Position numbers and translations under genes: made by a program
The notes under the pieces: generated by a model
What the model was told of the DNA's origin: nothing
What the model saw: only the letters and a program-made list of their open reading frames with translations
The model's database searches: none
From: Algisphaera sp039180025
GTDB lineage: Bacteria; Planctomycetota; Phycisphaerae; Phycisphaerales; Phycisphaeraceae
Reading direction: 5' to 3'
DNA length: 64,000 nt
NCBI GenBank assembly: GCA_039180025.1
Contig: JBCDDZ010000007.1
Location: 1 to 64,000 of the forward strand
In this document: in pieces, positions 27,173 through 36,042 of the stretch
Numbering within the stretch: the first letter of the stretch is position 1
Layout: each line of letters starts with the position of its first letter

Positions 27173-28673
27173 GCGCGAGCACCACCGACTCGGGCGTTGC
27201 GTCCCGCCAGAGCCGTCGCCCGTCGCCCGACCGGTCCCGCAGCCGATCGAACATCGCGGTGATCTGTTCGAGCTGGCCCGCGTCGGCCGCCCCGGTCTGC
27301 CAGAGCCGGATCGACGGGTGCGGCGTCGGCTGCATGTCCTCGCCGTGGTAGGCCAGTTCCTCGAAGAGCTTCTCCCCCGGCCGGGGCCCGGTGAGGTCGA
27401 TCGCCACGTCCTGCCCCGGGGTGAACCCCTGCATCCGCAAGAAGCGGTCGGCCATGTCCATGATCCGGATCGGCTCGCCCATGTCGAGCAGAAACACCTC
27501 GCCGCCCCGGGCGTACGCCCCGGCCTGGAGCACCAGCCCCGCGGCCTCGGGGATCGTCATGAAGTACCGCGTCATCTCCGGGTGCGTCACCGTGAGCGGG
27601 CCGCCCTGCGCGAGCTGCTCGGTCCAGATCGGGATCAGCGAACACGCCGACCCCAGCACGTTCCCGAACCGCACCATGCAGAACGTGGTCCGGCTCTTGG
27701 CGTCCAGCCCGCGGATATACAGCTCGGCGAGCCGTTTGGTCGCCCCCATGACGGACGAGGGGTTGACGGCCTTGTCCGACGAGATCATCACGAAACCGCC
27801 GCAGCCGCAGGCGTCCGCCGCGTCGGCGATGCTGCGTGTGCCGTAGAAATTGTTTTCGACCGCCTCGGCCGGGTGGTCTTCCATCATCGGGACGTGCTTG
27901 TGCGCCGCGGCGTGGAAGATGACATCGGGCCGCAGCTCGGCGAGCAGGTCTGCCGTGCGTTCCCGCTGGGTCACGTCGTGCAACACCGCCCGCCGCGGCA
28001 GGCCTGGGAACCGCCGGCCCATCTCGCGGTCGATCTGAAAGAGGGCGTTCTCGGCCCGCTCGACCAGGACCAGTCGGCCCGGCCGGTAGCGCGCGACCAC
28101 GGCCGACAACTCGGACCCGATCGACCCGCCTGCGCCGGTAATCAGGACGGTCTGCCCGGCGACCCGCGACGCGATCGCCGCGTCATCCAGCGGCCGCGGC
28201 CGCCGGTTGATGAGCCGGGCCACATCGACCCCGGCCCCACGCACCGCCCCGCGTCGTTCCGCCACGTCGCCCACTTCCGAGGCCCGGACCAGGCCGGCCA
28301 ACTGGTCGGTCAGCGGCGGCAGGTAACGCCACGCCACATCGATCTCGTCGAGTACCTTCGCGAGCTTACTCAGCGTCTCGCCCATCGCGGCCGGGAGCGA
28401 CACGAGCACCTGCTCCACGTCCGGGCGGGCGGCGAGGCTCGCCAACTGATCGAACCCCCCCAGCACCGCCAGCGGCAGGATCGCCGGCTTGGGCAGCAGG
28501 CACCCCACCAGGGCGGGCTTTACTTCCAGCGCCCCGAGCGCCGGGAGCAGTTGCCGCACCGTGCCCGCCGTGCCCACCAGCAGCGTCGCGGGGCCCGTGG
28601 AACGCGGGGGGCGCCGGTCCGGGACGCGGGGCGTGGGGTTCAGATCGGCTCCGGAGGTTCCGCGTGGCGTCAT
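27132..28673 (-). CDS. CapD/PglF-like nucleotide-sugar epimerase/dehydratase, soluble form
   Basis: 513 residues. The N-terminal part (about 40-190) resembles the CoA-binding-like domain of polysaccharide biosynthesis proteins. The SDR core has TGAGGSIGSE for NAD(P), then FHAAAHKHVPMMEDHPAEAVENN, and SSDKAVNPSSVMGATKR, where the usual SDR Tyr is Met. That replacement is known for UDP-GlcNAc 4,6-dehydratases of the PglF/WbpM/CapD group. The C-terminal GPRPGEKLFEEL is also diagnostic. The four N-terminal transmembrane helices found in many members are missing, so the enzyme looks cytosolic. ATG at 28673 is the preferred start; upstream in-frame ATG at 28790 gives an Arg-rich, poor N-terminus. 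The end overlaps the hydrolase gene. Confidence 0.85.
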   Translation of the reverse strand: MTPRGTSGADLNPTPRVPDRRPPRSTGPATLLVGTAGTVRQLLPALGALEVKPALVGCLLPKPAILPLAVLGGFDQLASLAARPDVEQVLVSLPAAMGETLSKLAKVLDEIDVAWRYLPPLTDQLAGLVRASEVGDVAERRGAVRGAGVDVARLINRRPRPLDDAAIASRVAGQTVLITGAGGSIGSELSAVVARYRPGRLVLVERAENALFQIDREMGRRFPGLPRRAVLHDVTQRERTADLLAELRPDVIFHAAAHKHVPMMEDHPAEAVENNFYGTRSIADAADACGCGGFVMISSDKAVNPSSVMGATKRLAELYIRGLDAKSRTTFCMVRFGNVLGSACSLIPIWTEQLAQGGPLTVTHPEMTRYFMTIPEAAGLVLQAGAYARGGEVFLLDMGEPIRIMDMADRFLRMQGFTPGQDVAIDLTGPRPGEKLFEELAYHGEDMQPTPHPSIRLWQTGAADAGQLEQITAMFDRLRDRSGDGRRLWRDATPESVVLALRALLPEMVTAAA

Positions 28674-28816
28674 GTCCGAGTTATCGGCTTTGGGCCGGCT
28701 GTAACTCCAGCCCGGGTCGCGACGCATCTCCGGGTTACGCCGATTAAGTCGCCCCGGCCTGCCGCCGATAGAACTGCACCGATTCTTCACTCACGATCCG
28801 ATCTCGGAGCCCGGCC

Positions 28817-29251
28817 ATGCACCCCCCCCATCCCTTCTTGTCTCCCGAGGGCTCCGGTTCACCCGCCCAGGGCCCCTCCGAATCCACGCTCAACGCCCGC
28901 CGCTGCCCCCGGCTCAAGATCCCGGCCATGTACTCCCTGGTCCGGGTCCGCCCCGCTGGCACTGATCGCTACCTCTGGACCGGACACATCTACGACGTGA
29001 GCCTCTCGGGCATGCGGTTCGAGCTCGACCAGCCGCTGGACCCCGGCACCCCCGTGGAGGTCCGCGGCATCCTCCCGGGGCAGGAGCACGTGACCTTCCG
29101 GGCCGCCGGCCGCGTGGTGCGGCTCCACGACGACGCCTCGGACCTCGGCCCCGCCCGCATGGGGATGCACTTCGACCAGTTCCTCAGCGAAGTCGATCAG
29201 GCCCGCCTCACCGGGTATCTCGACGACCACGGCCTGAAAATCGCCGCTTAA
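28817..29251 (+). CDS. PilZ domain protein
   Basis: 144-residue protein whose body is a single PilZ domain, the usual c-di-GMP receptor. The ligand motifs are present: RRCPRLKI (about 30-37, RxxxR type) and the D-x-S-x-x-G motif DVSLSGMRFE (about 61-70). About 28 Pro/Ser-rich residues precede it. It is divergent from the CapD-like gene (143 bp) and convergent with tatD. A GC-rich inverted repeat (29340-29347 with 29370-29377) followed by GTTTTC might terminate transcription, but weakly. Pairing with a polysaccharide gene suggests c-di-GMP control of surface polymer synthesis (inference). Confidence 0.85.
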   Translation: MHPPHPFLSPEGSGSPAQGPSESTLNARRCPRLKIPAMYSLVRVRPAGTDRYLWTGHIYDVSLSGMRFELDQPLDPGTPVEVRGILPGQEHVTFRAAGRVVRLHDDASDLGPARMGMHFDQFLSEVDQARLTGYLDDHGLKIAA

Positions 29252-29364
29252 ATCCGAAGGTAGAACGCTGGACGTCTGACGAACCCCGGCCTCCACAGCG
29301 CTGGGTATGCCGTCAAATAAGAGCGGTGTGCCAGATCGGGCCGCCCGTCTTGTTTCCGCACGGA

Positions 29365-30168
29365 TCAACCGGGCGGCGTTTTCGGAGCCGCGGATTCCAG
29401 GCCGAAAAAACGCTCGGCGTTGCGGTCCACGGTTTCGACGAACGCCCCGAGCGACATCCCGCGGCGGTCCGCTAGAAAGCGGGCGACGTCGGCAACGTAT
29501 TTCGGCTCGTTGGGGCGTATTTTCCGGTGCGGCGCGGGGGTCAGGTAGGGGCTATCGGTTTCGATCATCAGCCGGTCGAGCGGGACGTGGTCCGACGCCC
29601 GGGCGACCCCGTCCGCGCTGCCGAAGGTGACGATCCCGGTGAAGCTGACCCACGCCCCGGTGGCGAGGATCGCCTGGACCTCGGATTCGGTTCCGGTGAA
29701 GCAGTGGAAGACCAGCCGGTCGCCCGAGATGCCGTGGTCCGCGATCATCGCCAGCGTTTCGGGGGTGGCCTCGCGGTTGTGGATGACCCCACGGAGCCCG
29801 GGGCGCTCGGCCATGAGTTCGAGCTGCGCCGCGAACACCGGGCGCTGCTGCGCGAGCGTCGGCTCGGGGTAGTGCAGGTCCAGCCCCATCTCGCCGATCG
29901 CTACCACCCGCGGCCGGTTCAGCAGTTCGCGCAGCGCGGCTTTGAGGGCGGGGTAATCGGTGACCTCGCCGCTGTAGCCCGGGTGGAGCCCCGCGGTGGC
30001 GTAGACGGCCTCGAACCGCGCGGCCAGCGATACCGCAGCCTCCGCATCGGCGACCGTGGTGCCTACCGAGATGACTCGGTCTACGCCCGCTGCCGCGGCG
30101 TCGGCGAGCACGGCGTCGACCCGCGCGGCGAGCCCGTTGTAGGTCAGGTGGCAGTGGGTATCGATCAC
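29365..30168 (-). CDS. tatD: TatD-family metal-dependent deoxyribonuclease
   Basis: 267-residue TIM-barrel hydrolase; TatD proteins are 3'-5' exonucleases on DNA (and RNA) linked to repair. The metal ligands are visible: IDTHCHL at the start, GEMGLDLHY (Glu), VIHNREA (His), FHCFTG (His) and ETDSPYLTP (Asp) near the end, followed by KIRPNEPKYV. Length and motif order match the family. It is the last of a minus-strand group after the class I aminotransferase (63 bp). Which family member (TatD, YcfH, YjjV) it matches best cannot be told by eye; the YcfH-like form is most likely. Confidence 0.9.
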   Translation of the reverse strand: MIDTHCHLTYNGLAARVDAVLADAAAAGVDRVISVGTTVADAEAAVSLAARFEAVYATAGLHPGYSGEVTDYPALKAALRELLNRPRVVAIGEMGLDLHYPEPTLAQQRPVFAAQLELMAERPGLRGVIHNREATPETLAMIADHGISGDRLVFHCFTGTESEVQAILATGAWVSFTGIVTFGSADGVARASDHVPLDRLMIETDSPYLTPAPHRKIRPNEPKYVADVARFLADRRGMSLGAFVETVDRNAERFFGLESAAPKTPPG

Positions 30169-30231
30169 GGTCGTCGTCTTGGGTTGATCCGGCGGTGAGG
30201 AAACGGCCGCCGGGCCAGCGTGGTAAGAGAA

Positions 30232-31389
30232 TCAGCCGCCGCCGGCGAGTTCGACCAGGATATCCAGCCCGCGGTCGAGCGTGGCGTCGTCGCAGGCGTA
30301 GCTGAGGCGGAAGTGGGTGTCACGCTCCGAGAACACGGCCCCGGGGATGATGAGCAGGTTCTGGGCGACGGCCCGTTCGACGAACTGCGTGCCGGTGAGG
30401 CCCAGGGCCGGGGGCACTTGCGGGAAGGCGTAGAACGCGCCGCCGGGCACGGCCAGGTCATAGTGGGGGGACAGCCGCTCGACGAGGCGGTCACGTTTGC
30501 GGGCGTAAGCCGCGACGTGGCCGCTCATATCAAGGTCCAGGGCCATCGCCCCGGCGACCTGAGCCATCGAGGGCGCGCAGACAAAGCTGTACTGCTGGAG
30601 CTTGGTCATCTGCTCCAGGATGGCGGCCGGGCCCACGGCGTAGCCCAGCCGCCAGCCGGTCATCGCGTAGGTTTTAGAGAACCCGCGCATCAGCAGCACG
30701 TCGGGGCAGTGGGCCAGGGGCGAGGGCAGCCGCGGATCTTGGGTGTATTGGAAGACGTCGTAGATCTCGTCGCTAAGTAGCAGCAGCCGGTGCTCGGCAC
30801 AGAACGCGGCGACTTCGCCGGCCACTTCGGGGGGAGCGACCACGCCGGTGGGGTTGCTGGGGGTGTTGAAGAGGACCAGCTTGGTGCGCTCGGTCACCGC
30901 GGCGGCGAGGCGGGCGGCCGTGACCTGGAAGTCGGGGTAGGTGTCCACGTAGACCGGCGTCGCGCCGGCGAGCGTGACCAGATGCTTGTACATCACGAAG
31001 TAGGGGTCGGGGATCAGCACCTCGTCGCCGGGGCCGACGCAGGTCATCAGGGCCAGCAGCAGTCCGCCGGACACCCCGGAGGTGACCAGCAGACTGCTGT
31101 CGCCCGAGGCGAGCGAGGGGCCCAGCGTGTTGGGGAACTCGCGCAAGAGCTCGTCGGTGAGCCGCGACCGGAGCTGGGCGATCCCCTGGGTCTGGGTATA
31201 CCGGTTGGCCCCGGCGTGGATGGCGTCGGCGGCGGCGCGGCGGATGGGCTCGGGGACGTCGAAGTCCGGCTGGCCGATCGAGAGGTTGACCGGGTCGGCG
31301 AGGCTGGCCGCGAGATCGAACACCCGGCGGATGCCGGAGGAGTCGATGGCCCGCAGGCGGTCGGTGATGAAGCGGTCCGCGTCGAACAT
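30232..31389 (-). CDS. class I/II pyridoxal phosphate aminotransferase
   Basis: 385 residues. Motifs include NLSIGQPDFDVPEPIR, NRYTQTQGIAQLR, the substrate/PLP segment LFNTPSNPTGVV, DEIYDVFQY with the PLP-ring Asp, and the Schiff-base lysine in RGFSKTYAMTGWRLGY. The C-terminal arginine is in FRLSYACDD. It belongs to the AspC/PatA/alanine-aminotransferase-like group Ia/Ig; aspartate, alanine or aromatic substrates are possible. It lies between the PVC small basic protein gene and tatD, all on the minus strand. The specific substrate cannot be assigned. Confidence 0.88.
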   Translation of the reverse strand: MFDADRFITDRLRAIDSSGIRRVFDLAASLADPVNLSIGQPDFDVPEPIRRAAADAIHAGANRYTQTQGIAQLRSRLTDELLREFPNTLGPSLASGDSSLLVTSGVSGGLLLALMTCVGPGDEVLIPDPYFVMYKHLVTLAGATPVYVDTYPDFQVTAARLAAAVTERTKLVLFNTPSNPTGVVAPPEVAGEVAAFCAEHRLLLLSDEIYDVFQYTQDPRLPSPLAHCPDVLLMRGFSKTYAMTGWRLGYAVGPAAILEQMTKLQQYSFVCAPSMAQVAGAMALDLDMSGHVAAYARKRDRLVERLSPHYDLAVPGGAFYAFPQVPPALGLTGTQFVERAVAQNLLIIPGAVFSERDTHFRLSYACDDATLDRGLDILVELAGGG

Positions 31390-31550
31390 GAGCCGGGCCT
31401 GATTTGCGCAGCGAGTTTAGCCGGGTGCTGCGAGAGGGACGCCGGGCCAGCGGCGGTTGTTCCCGGGTACGGACAGCCCGCGGTCACAGCCTACGCACTA
31501 CCGTAAACGGCGGCAGTCGTGAGACGCCGGGAGCGGGAACGGGCGTGGGC

Positions 31551-31751
31551 TTACTCGGCTTCTTTCTTCTTCTTCGATCCCTTGCCGGTGACGAGTTTGC
31601 GGTTGCCGACCTTGCGGATGCCCAGGGGGCTGTCTTCTTGCAGGTCGAACTCGCCGTTCTCGACGAGCTTGGCGACACGCTCGGCTCGGGTCAGGACGTT
31701 GCGGTGGCGGGAGAGGCCGCCGCCAGATTTCAGGGAGGCGTCAAGGCTCAT
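31551..31751 (-). CDS. PVC-superphylum small basic protein
   Basis: 66 residues, ending in a Lys run (GKGSKKKKEAE). The pattern SLDASLKSGGGLSRHRNVLTRAERV, then VGNRKLV, matches from memory the short basic protein conserved across Planctomycetes, Verrucomicrobia and Chlamydiae and regarded as a signature of that superphylum. It is thought to bind nucleic acid/ribosomes, but its exact role is unsettled. The gene has its own ATG and a plausible upstream GAGACCCTCCC gap. Its neighbours (aminotransferase below, SPOR-like protein above) give no functional clue. Confidence 0.85.
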   Translation of the reverse strand: MSLDASLKSGGGLSRHRNVLTRAERVAKLVENGEFDLQEDSPLGIRKVGNRKLVTGKGSKKKKEAE

Positions 31752-31886
31752 GGGAGGGTCTCGGTTCGGGGGACTAAGAGGGGAAGGTCGGGTGGCTCCG
31801 TCTGTCGGAGGCCAGGGATTACCTGATGTTTTCGGGGACTTCTGGGACGACTTCCAGGGGGGAGTCTAGGCGTGCTTCCGGGGGGA

Positions 31887-32765
31887 TCAGGGCGACGGGC
31901 CGCGGTAGTAGTCCGGGTAGAGGTCGCTCAAGTCGGTACCGAGGCCTTTGTTGTGGCGCTTCCATCGCTGGCCCAGTTCACGGATTTTCAACTCGTGAGC
32001 GTCGTGCAGCCCTTGTCTCCGCTCGGCCTTGGTGTAACCGCGGGTAACGTCGACCAATTGGCGGAACGCACCATTATTAGTGCTATCGAGATAGGTTGCA
32101 AGCCCGCCCTCGGCGAGGAACGCCTGGAGCTTGCGGACCTCGGCGACTTCGCTCGGGCGGACCGTGGACAGGATGTAATAGTTACGCCCCGGCTCCCGGG
32201 GGTCGGTGACGGCGATGCCGCCCTTGGCCCGGTCGTAGTCGTAGGCGGAGAGCCCCGGCTGGTTTAAGTCGAGGAGCGGGATCCCGCCGCCGGGCATCTC
32301 GGAAGACGGGATCGGAACCTCGCCCATCGCCACCACGGTGCCGCCGGGCAATACATCGGTAGTTCCGCCAGAATACGCGGTTACGGCAGGCGGCGGCGAT
32401 GAGGCGGCGGATCGGCCCGCGACGTGCTGCCCGATCTGGAACATCAGGCCCATGATCGCCAGGGCGGTGACGCCCAAGAGGGCCCAGAGCCAGCCGGGCA
32501 GCCGAAGCCCCACCGGGTGGTGGACCGCTTCGGCCAGCTCCGTGACCTTGGCCGGGGCGGCGATCCCCCGGAGCCCGCCGCTCAGGGCGTGGGGTATCCC
32601 GCGGGTCGCGCCGAGACCGGCCCGTTTCACCGCCGCGCAGGCCGCGCCGAAGAACCCGACGCTGCCGCCGCGCACGTTCTTCATCGGCGAACGGGGCAGC
32701 GGCGTGCCGCTGCCGACGTGGCGCATAATTTCATATGGCGGCGTCCGGCTTTGTCTGCGACCCAT
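31887..32765 (-). CDS. single-pass membrane protein with SPOR-like C-terminus
   Basis: 292 residues, not recognised as a named family. It starts MGRRQSRTPPYEIMRHVG, a form seen at the start of planctomycete membrane proteins. A single transmembrane helix lies at about residues 89-111 (PGWLWALLGVTALAIMGLMFQIG). After a Pro/Gly-rich linker, residues about 190-260 (REPGRNYYILSTVRPSEVAEVRKLQAFLAEGG) have the alternating pattern of a SPOR-type peptidoglycan-binding fold. The C-terminus is charged and basic. A periplasmic cell-wall role is inferred. A lipoprotein at 41538-42416 may share the same fold. Confidence 0.65.
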   Translation of the reverse strand: MGRRQSRTPPYEIMRHVGSGTPLPRSPMKNVRGGSVGFFGAACAAVKRAGLGATRGIPHALSGGLRGIAAPAKVTELAEAVHHPVGLRLPGWLWALLGVTALAIMGLMFQIGQHVAGRSAASSPPPAVTAYSGGTTDVLPGGTVVAMGEVPIPSSEMPGGGIPLLDLNQPGLSAYDYDRAKGGIAVTDPREPGRNYYILSTVRPSEVAEVRKLQAFLAEGGLATYLDSTNNGAFRQLVDVTRGYTKAERRQGLHDAHELKIRELGQRWKRHNKGLGTDLSDLYPDYYRGPSP

Positions 32766-32901
32766 GGTGCTTACTTTATCGGGCTTTTGCTCGGATGCGA
32801 AACAGTGTTCGTGAAATAAGCCACACCGCGGACCCGAGGCAAGTACCGATCGGCGTTTTTGTACGGTGCTCCTCCGTCAGCCCCGCCCCCTTGCGCAGAG
32901 C

Positions 32902-33291
32902 TTAACCCGTGGAAACCCCGATCGCGCTGGCCACGGCGTGGGTCTCGATGTGCGAAATACTCAGCCACCACTCGTCGATCCCCAGCTCCCCCGCCACCTC
33001 GGCGCACCGCCCGTGCAGCGCGACCGTCGGCCGACCCGACACCTCGCGTACCACCTCGGCATCCGTCCACGCGATCCCGCCCGACCACCCCGTGCCCAGC
33101 ACCTTCAAGATCGCCTCCTTCGCCGCGAAACGCCCGGCCAGATGCTCCATCCGCCGCTTGGTATTGCCGTCGGAGTACGCCCGCTCCGCCTGGGTGAAGC
33201 AGCGACCGAGGAAGCGTTCGCCGTGCTCTTCGATCATGTGCTCGATCCGGGATTTTTCGACAATGTCCACGCCGTGACCGATGATGCGCAT
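32902..33291 (-). CDS. acpS: holo-[acyl-carrier-protein] synthase
   Basis: 129 residues, normal for AcpS, which transfers 4'-phosphopantetheine from CoA to acyl carrier protein. The N-terminal GHGVDIVEKSRIE carries the Mg-binding Asp; the second motif GRFAAKEAILKVLGTG carries the Glu and Lys; the end WLSISHIETHAVASAI is also typical. The start at ATG 33291 gives the family N-terminus MRIIGHGVD; a longer open frame upstream is Arg-rich and not homologous. Divergent from mqnE across 50 bp. Confidence 0.95.
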   Translation of the reverse strand: MRIIGHGVDIVEKSRIEHMIEEHGERFLGRCFTQAERAYSDGNTKRRMEHLAGRFAAKEAILKVLGTGWSGGIAWTDAEVVREVSGRPTVALHGRCAEVAGELGIDEWWLSISHIETHAVASAIGVSTG

Positions 33292-33341
33292 GGGAGCGAT
33301 TCTACGGTACTTCGGGGCCCCGGGGAGGCTAGGATCTGGGC

Positions 33342-34511
33342 ATGCTTGATTATGATCTCGATTTGATTGCCCAGAAGGTTTACGCCGCCCAGCGCCTCTC
33401 GGCCGAGGACGGGATGACGCTGCTCCGCACCCGCGACCTGCATACCGTCGGCGCATTGGCGAACTATGTGCGGCGGGTGAAGCACGGCGATGTGGCGTAC
33501 TACAACGTCAACCGCCACATGAACTACTCGAACCTCTGCATCCTTTCGTGCAAGTTCTGCGAGTTCCACCGCAAGCCGGGACAGGACGGGGCCTACGAAT
33601 ACTCGCTCGACGATATCCGCAAGCAGGCCGAGACCGCACGCGACTCGGGGGCGACCGAGATGCACATCGTCGGCGGGCTGCACCCGAAGCTGCCGTTTAA
33701 CTACTACACCGACATGCTCGCGGCGATCCGTGACGCCGCGCCGCAGGTCCACATCAAGGCGTTCACGGCGGTGGAAATCGTCCACCTGGCCCGTATCAGT
33801 AAGCGGGCGGTGCGGAAGGACTTCGCGGGGGCCGTGCACAGCGTGCTGAAAGATCTGATCGCCGCCGGGTTGTCTTCACTTCCGGGGGGCGGCGCGGAAG
33901 TCTTCGACGACCGGGTCCACGACGAGGCGTTCCGCGGCAAGATCCGGTCCGACGAATGGCTCACCGTCCACCGCACGGCCCACGAACTCGGGCTGATGAC
34001 CAACGCCACCATGCTCTACGGCCACGTCGAATCGCTCGAAGACCGGATCCACCACCTCTGCATGCTCCGTGACGAACAGGACCACGCTTTACAGAATGAC
34101 TTGCGGGGGCGGTTCCAGACGATTATCCCGCTGCCGTTTTTCCCCGACGGGAGCGAGTTGGAACACCTGCCGGGCCCCTCGGGTCTGGACAACCTGCGGA
34201 TGATCGCGGTGGCCCGGCTGATGCTGGACAATTTCGATCACGTCAAAGCGTTCTGGATCATGCAGACGCTGCCGATGGCTCAGGTGATGCTGGACCACGG
34301 GGCGGACGACATCGACGGCACCGTGGTCTGGTACGACATCACTAAAGTCGGCGGGAGCGACACGCACCAGGAGGTCACGGTGTCGGACCTGAAGCGGGCG
34401 ATCTACGAAGCGGGGTATCGGCCCGTGGAACGGGACACGCTGTACCGCCCCGTGAAGCGGGACGGGGCGTTGTGGGCGGTCGCGGACCAATCGGTCGGCG
34501 CGGCGGGGTAA
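33342..34511 (+). CDS. mqnE: aminofutalosine synthase MqnE (radical SAM)
   Basis: 389 residues. The enzyme joins 3-[(1-carboxyvinyl)oxy]benzoate and SAM in the futalosine route to menaquinone. The radical SAM cluster motif CILSCKFC (C66, C70, C73) binds the 4Fe-4S cluster, and the surrounding YYNVNRHMNYSNLC and HIVGGLHPKLPFNYYTDML are characteristic of MqnE as opposed to MqnC. The C-terminal QEVTVSDLKRAIYEAGYRPVERDT fits as well. It indicates the cell makes menaquinone by the futalosine pathway; no other mqn gene is in the window. It is divergent from acpS. Confidence 0.93.
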   Translation: MLDYDLDLIAQKVYAAQRLSAEDGMTLLRTRDLHTVGALANYVRRVKHGDVAYYNVNRHMNYSNLCILSCKFCEFHRKPGQDGAYEYSLDDIRKQAETARDSGATEMHIVGGLHPKLPFNYYTDMLAAIRDAAPQVHIKAFTAVEIVHLARISKRAVRKDFAGAVHSVLKDLIAAGLSSLPGGGAEVFDDRVHDEAFRGKIRSDEWLTVHRTAHELGLMTNATMLYGHVESLEDRIHHLCMLRDEQDHALQNDLRGRFQTIIPLPFFPDGSELEHLPGPSGLDNLRMIAVARLMLDNFDHVKAFWIMQTLPMAQVMLDHGADDIDGTVVWYDITKVGGSDTHQEVTVSDLKRAIYEAGYRPVERDTLYRPVKRDGALWAVADQSVGAAG

Positions 34512-34556
34512 GCGGGCGGGGCGATCGGCTGCCGAGCGGTGGGGTGGGGCCGGACC

Positions 34557-35240
34557 TTAGAGGGTGTTGAGTTGGTGTTCGACGGCTTGCCGCATGGTTT
34601 CGACCCGGTTGCGGAGGTAGGTCATGGCGTCCTGCGGGGACATGGCGGTGAGGGTTTCGGCGGGGATGGGCGGGCCGAACTTTACGCCGAGCTTGGGGCC
34701 CCAGAGCCGCGGGAGCTTGTGCCCGCGTTTCCAGGCGTCGGCGACGCCTTCGAGGGCGACGGGCACGACCATGGGCTTGGCGCGTTTGATGATGAGCATC
34801 GTGCCGGTTTCGAAGGGCTGGACCTGCCCATCGAGCGTGCGGGCGCCCTCGGGGAAGATCAGCAGAGCCTGACGGGCTTTGAGCACCTCGATACAGCGTT
34901 TGATGGCTTTGACGTCCCCGGCCCCCTGTTCGACGGGGATGGAATTGGTGACCTCGGCGAGGTTGCCTAAGAACCAATGGTCGTAAAGCGTGGATCGGCC
35001 GAGCGCGAAGAAGTGCCGCTTGCTCGCGGCCGAGCCGATGAGCATCGGATCAAAAAACGATTGGTGGTTGGCGGCGAAGAGGACGGGCCCGGTCGCGGGG
35101 ATGTGGCGGACGCCCCACGACCGGTAACGGTAGACGAGCCAGATCACGTAGAAGCAGAGCGTCTGCATGGCCTGCCAGATGGCGATGCGCCAAAACGCCC
35201 GGCCGGGCTGACGGTTTTGGAGGTCTTCGATCCAACTCAC
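34557..35240 (-). CDS. plsC: 1-acyl-sn-glycerol-3-phosphate acyltransferase
   Basis: 227-residue inner-membrane acyltransferase that makes phosphatidic acid. The catalytic HX4D motif is NHQSFFDP (H59, D64), block II is RHFFALGRSTLY, and block III is FPEGART (129-135). The N-terminus has a hydrophobic segment (about 20-38) that could anchor it. Its ATG overlaps the cmk stop by 4 bp (ATGA), so translation is coupled. It is third in an mltA-cmk-plsC minus-strand operon. Confidence 0.92.
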   Translation of the reverse strand: MSWIEDLQNRQPGRAFWRIAIWQAMQTLCFYVIWLVYRYRSWGVRHIPATGPVLFAANHQSFFDPMLIGSAASKRHFFALGRSTLYDHWFLGNLAEVTNSIPVEQGAGDVKAIKRCIEVLKARQALLIFPEGARTLDGQVQPFETGTMLIIKRAKPMVVPVALEGVADAWKRGHKLPRLWGPKLGVKFGPPIPAETLTAMSPQDAMTYLRNRVETMRQAVEHQLNTL

Positions 35241-35998
35241 GGCGCGGGTTCCTGGGCGGATCCCGAACGGGACTCAGGGAAAGGTTCCGGGGGAGGTTCC
35301 GGGGAGAGTTCCGGGGGGGAGTAGCTGGGGGATTGGCGGATGTGGGTTTCGAGGAGGTCGACGACATGGTCCAGGGACATGGCGTCGGTGTCGATTTTCC
35401 GGGCGTCGTCGGGGCAGATCAGCGGGCCGGTGTGGCGGGTGGAGTCTTTGCGGTCGCGGAGGATGATGGATTCGCGGAGGGCTTCGAGGTCGACGGGTTT
35501 GCCGATCTCGCGGAGCTGGGCCGCACGGCGGTGGGCCCGGATATGAGGTGAGGCATCGAGGAAAAACTTGACCTCGGCGTCGGGGAAGACGACCGAGCCC
35601 TGGTCCCGGCCCTCGGTGACCAGGCCGGGGTGGTCCTGTCCGATGCGGCGCTGGGCGTCGACCAGGACCTGGCGGACCGGGCCGAGGGCGGCGACGTCGG
35701 AGACGCGGGAGGTGACGTCGCGGTCGCGGAGGCGGGCGGTGACGTCGGCGTCGTTGATGTAGAGGGCCGGGGGGTCTTGGGCCCAATCGAAATGCAGCCG
35801 GGCGTGGCGGGCGAGTTCGATGACCAGGTGCGTCTCGGTGTCGAGGTCGATGCCGCGGTCGACGGCCTTGGCGGTGAGCCCGCGGTACATGGCGCCGGTG
35901 TCGAGGAAGTCGAGGCCCAGGCGTTTGGCGAGGGTGCGGGCGACGGTGGACTTTCCGGAGCCCGCGGGGCCGTCGAGGGTAACGATAAGGCGGCGCAT
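35237..35998 (-). CDS. cmk: cytidylate kinase
   Basis: 253 residues; phosphorylates CMP/dCMP with ATP. The P-loop GPAGSGKSTVARTLA (about 10-24) starts the protein, followed by LDTGAMYRGLTAKA for CMP binding, the VTEGRDQGSVVFPDA motif and KKFFLDAS-like KFFLDASPHIRA. A RD-x-KDSTRHTGPL segment near the lid fits. The final 30 residues are Pro/Glu-rich and beyond the usual length. Its stop overlaps the plsC start. The mltA gene ends 44 bp upstream on the same strand. Confidence 0.93.
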   Translation of the reverse strand: MRRLIVTLDGPAGSGKSTVARTLAKRLGLDFLDTGAMYRGLTAKAVDRGIDLDTETHLVIELARHARLHFDWAQDPPALYINDADVTARLRDRDVTSRVSDVAALGPVRQVLVDAQRRIGQDHPGLVTEGRDQGSVVFPDAEVKFFLDASPHIRAHRRAAQLREIGKPVDLEALRESIILRDRKDSTRHTGPLICPDDARKIDTDAMSLDHVVDLLETHIRQSPSYSPPELSPEPPPEPFPESRSGSAQEPAP

Positions 35999-36042
35999 GG
36001 GCGGGAGTTTAACAGGGCCGGTGGGTGAGGACGCGGGCGGGG

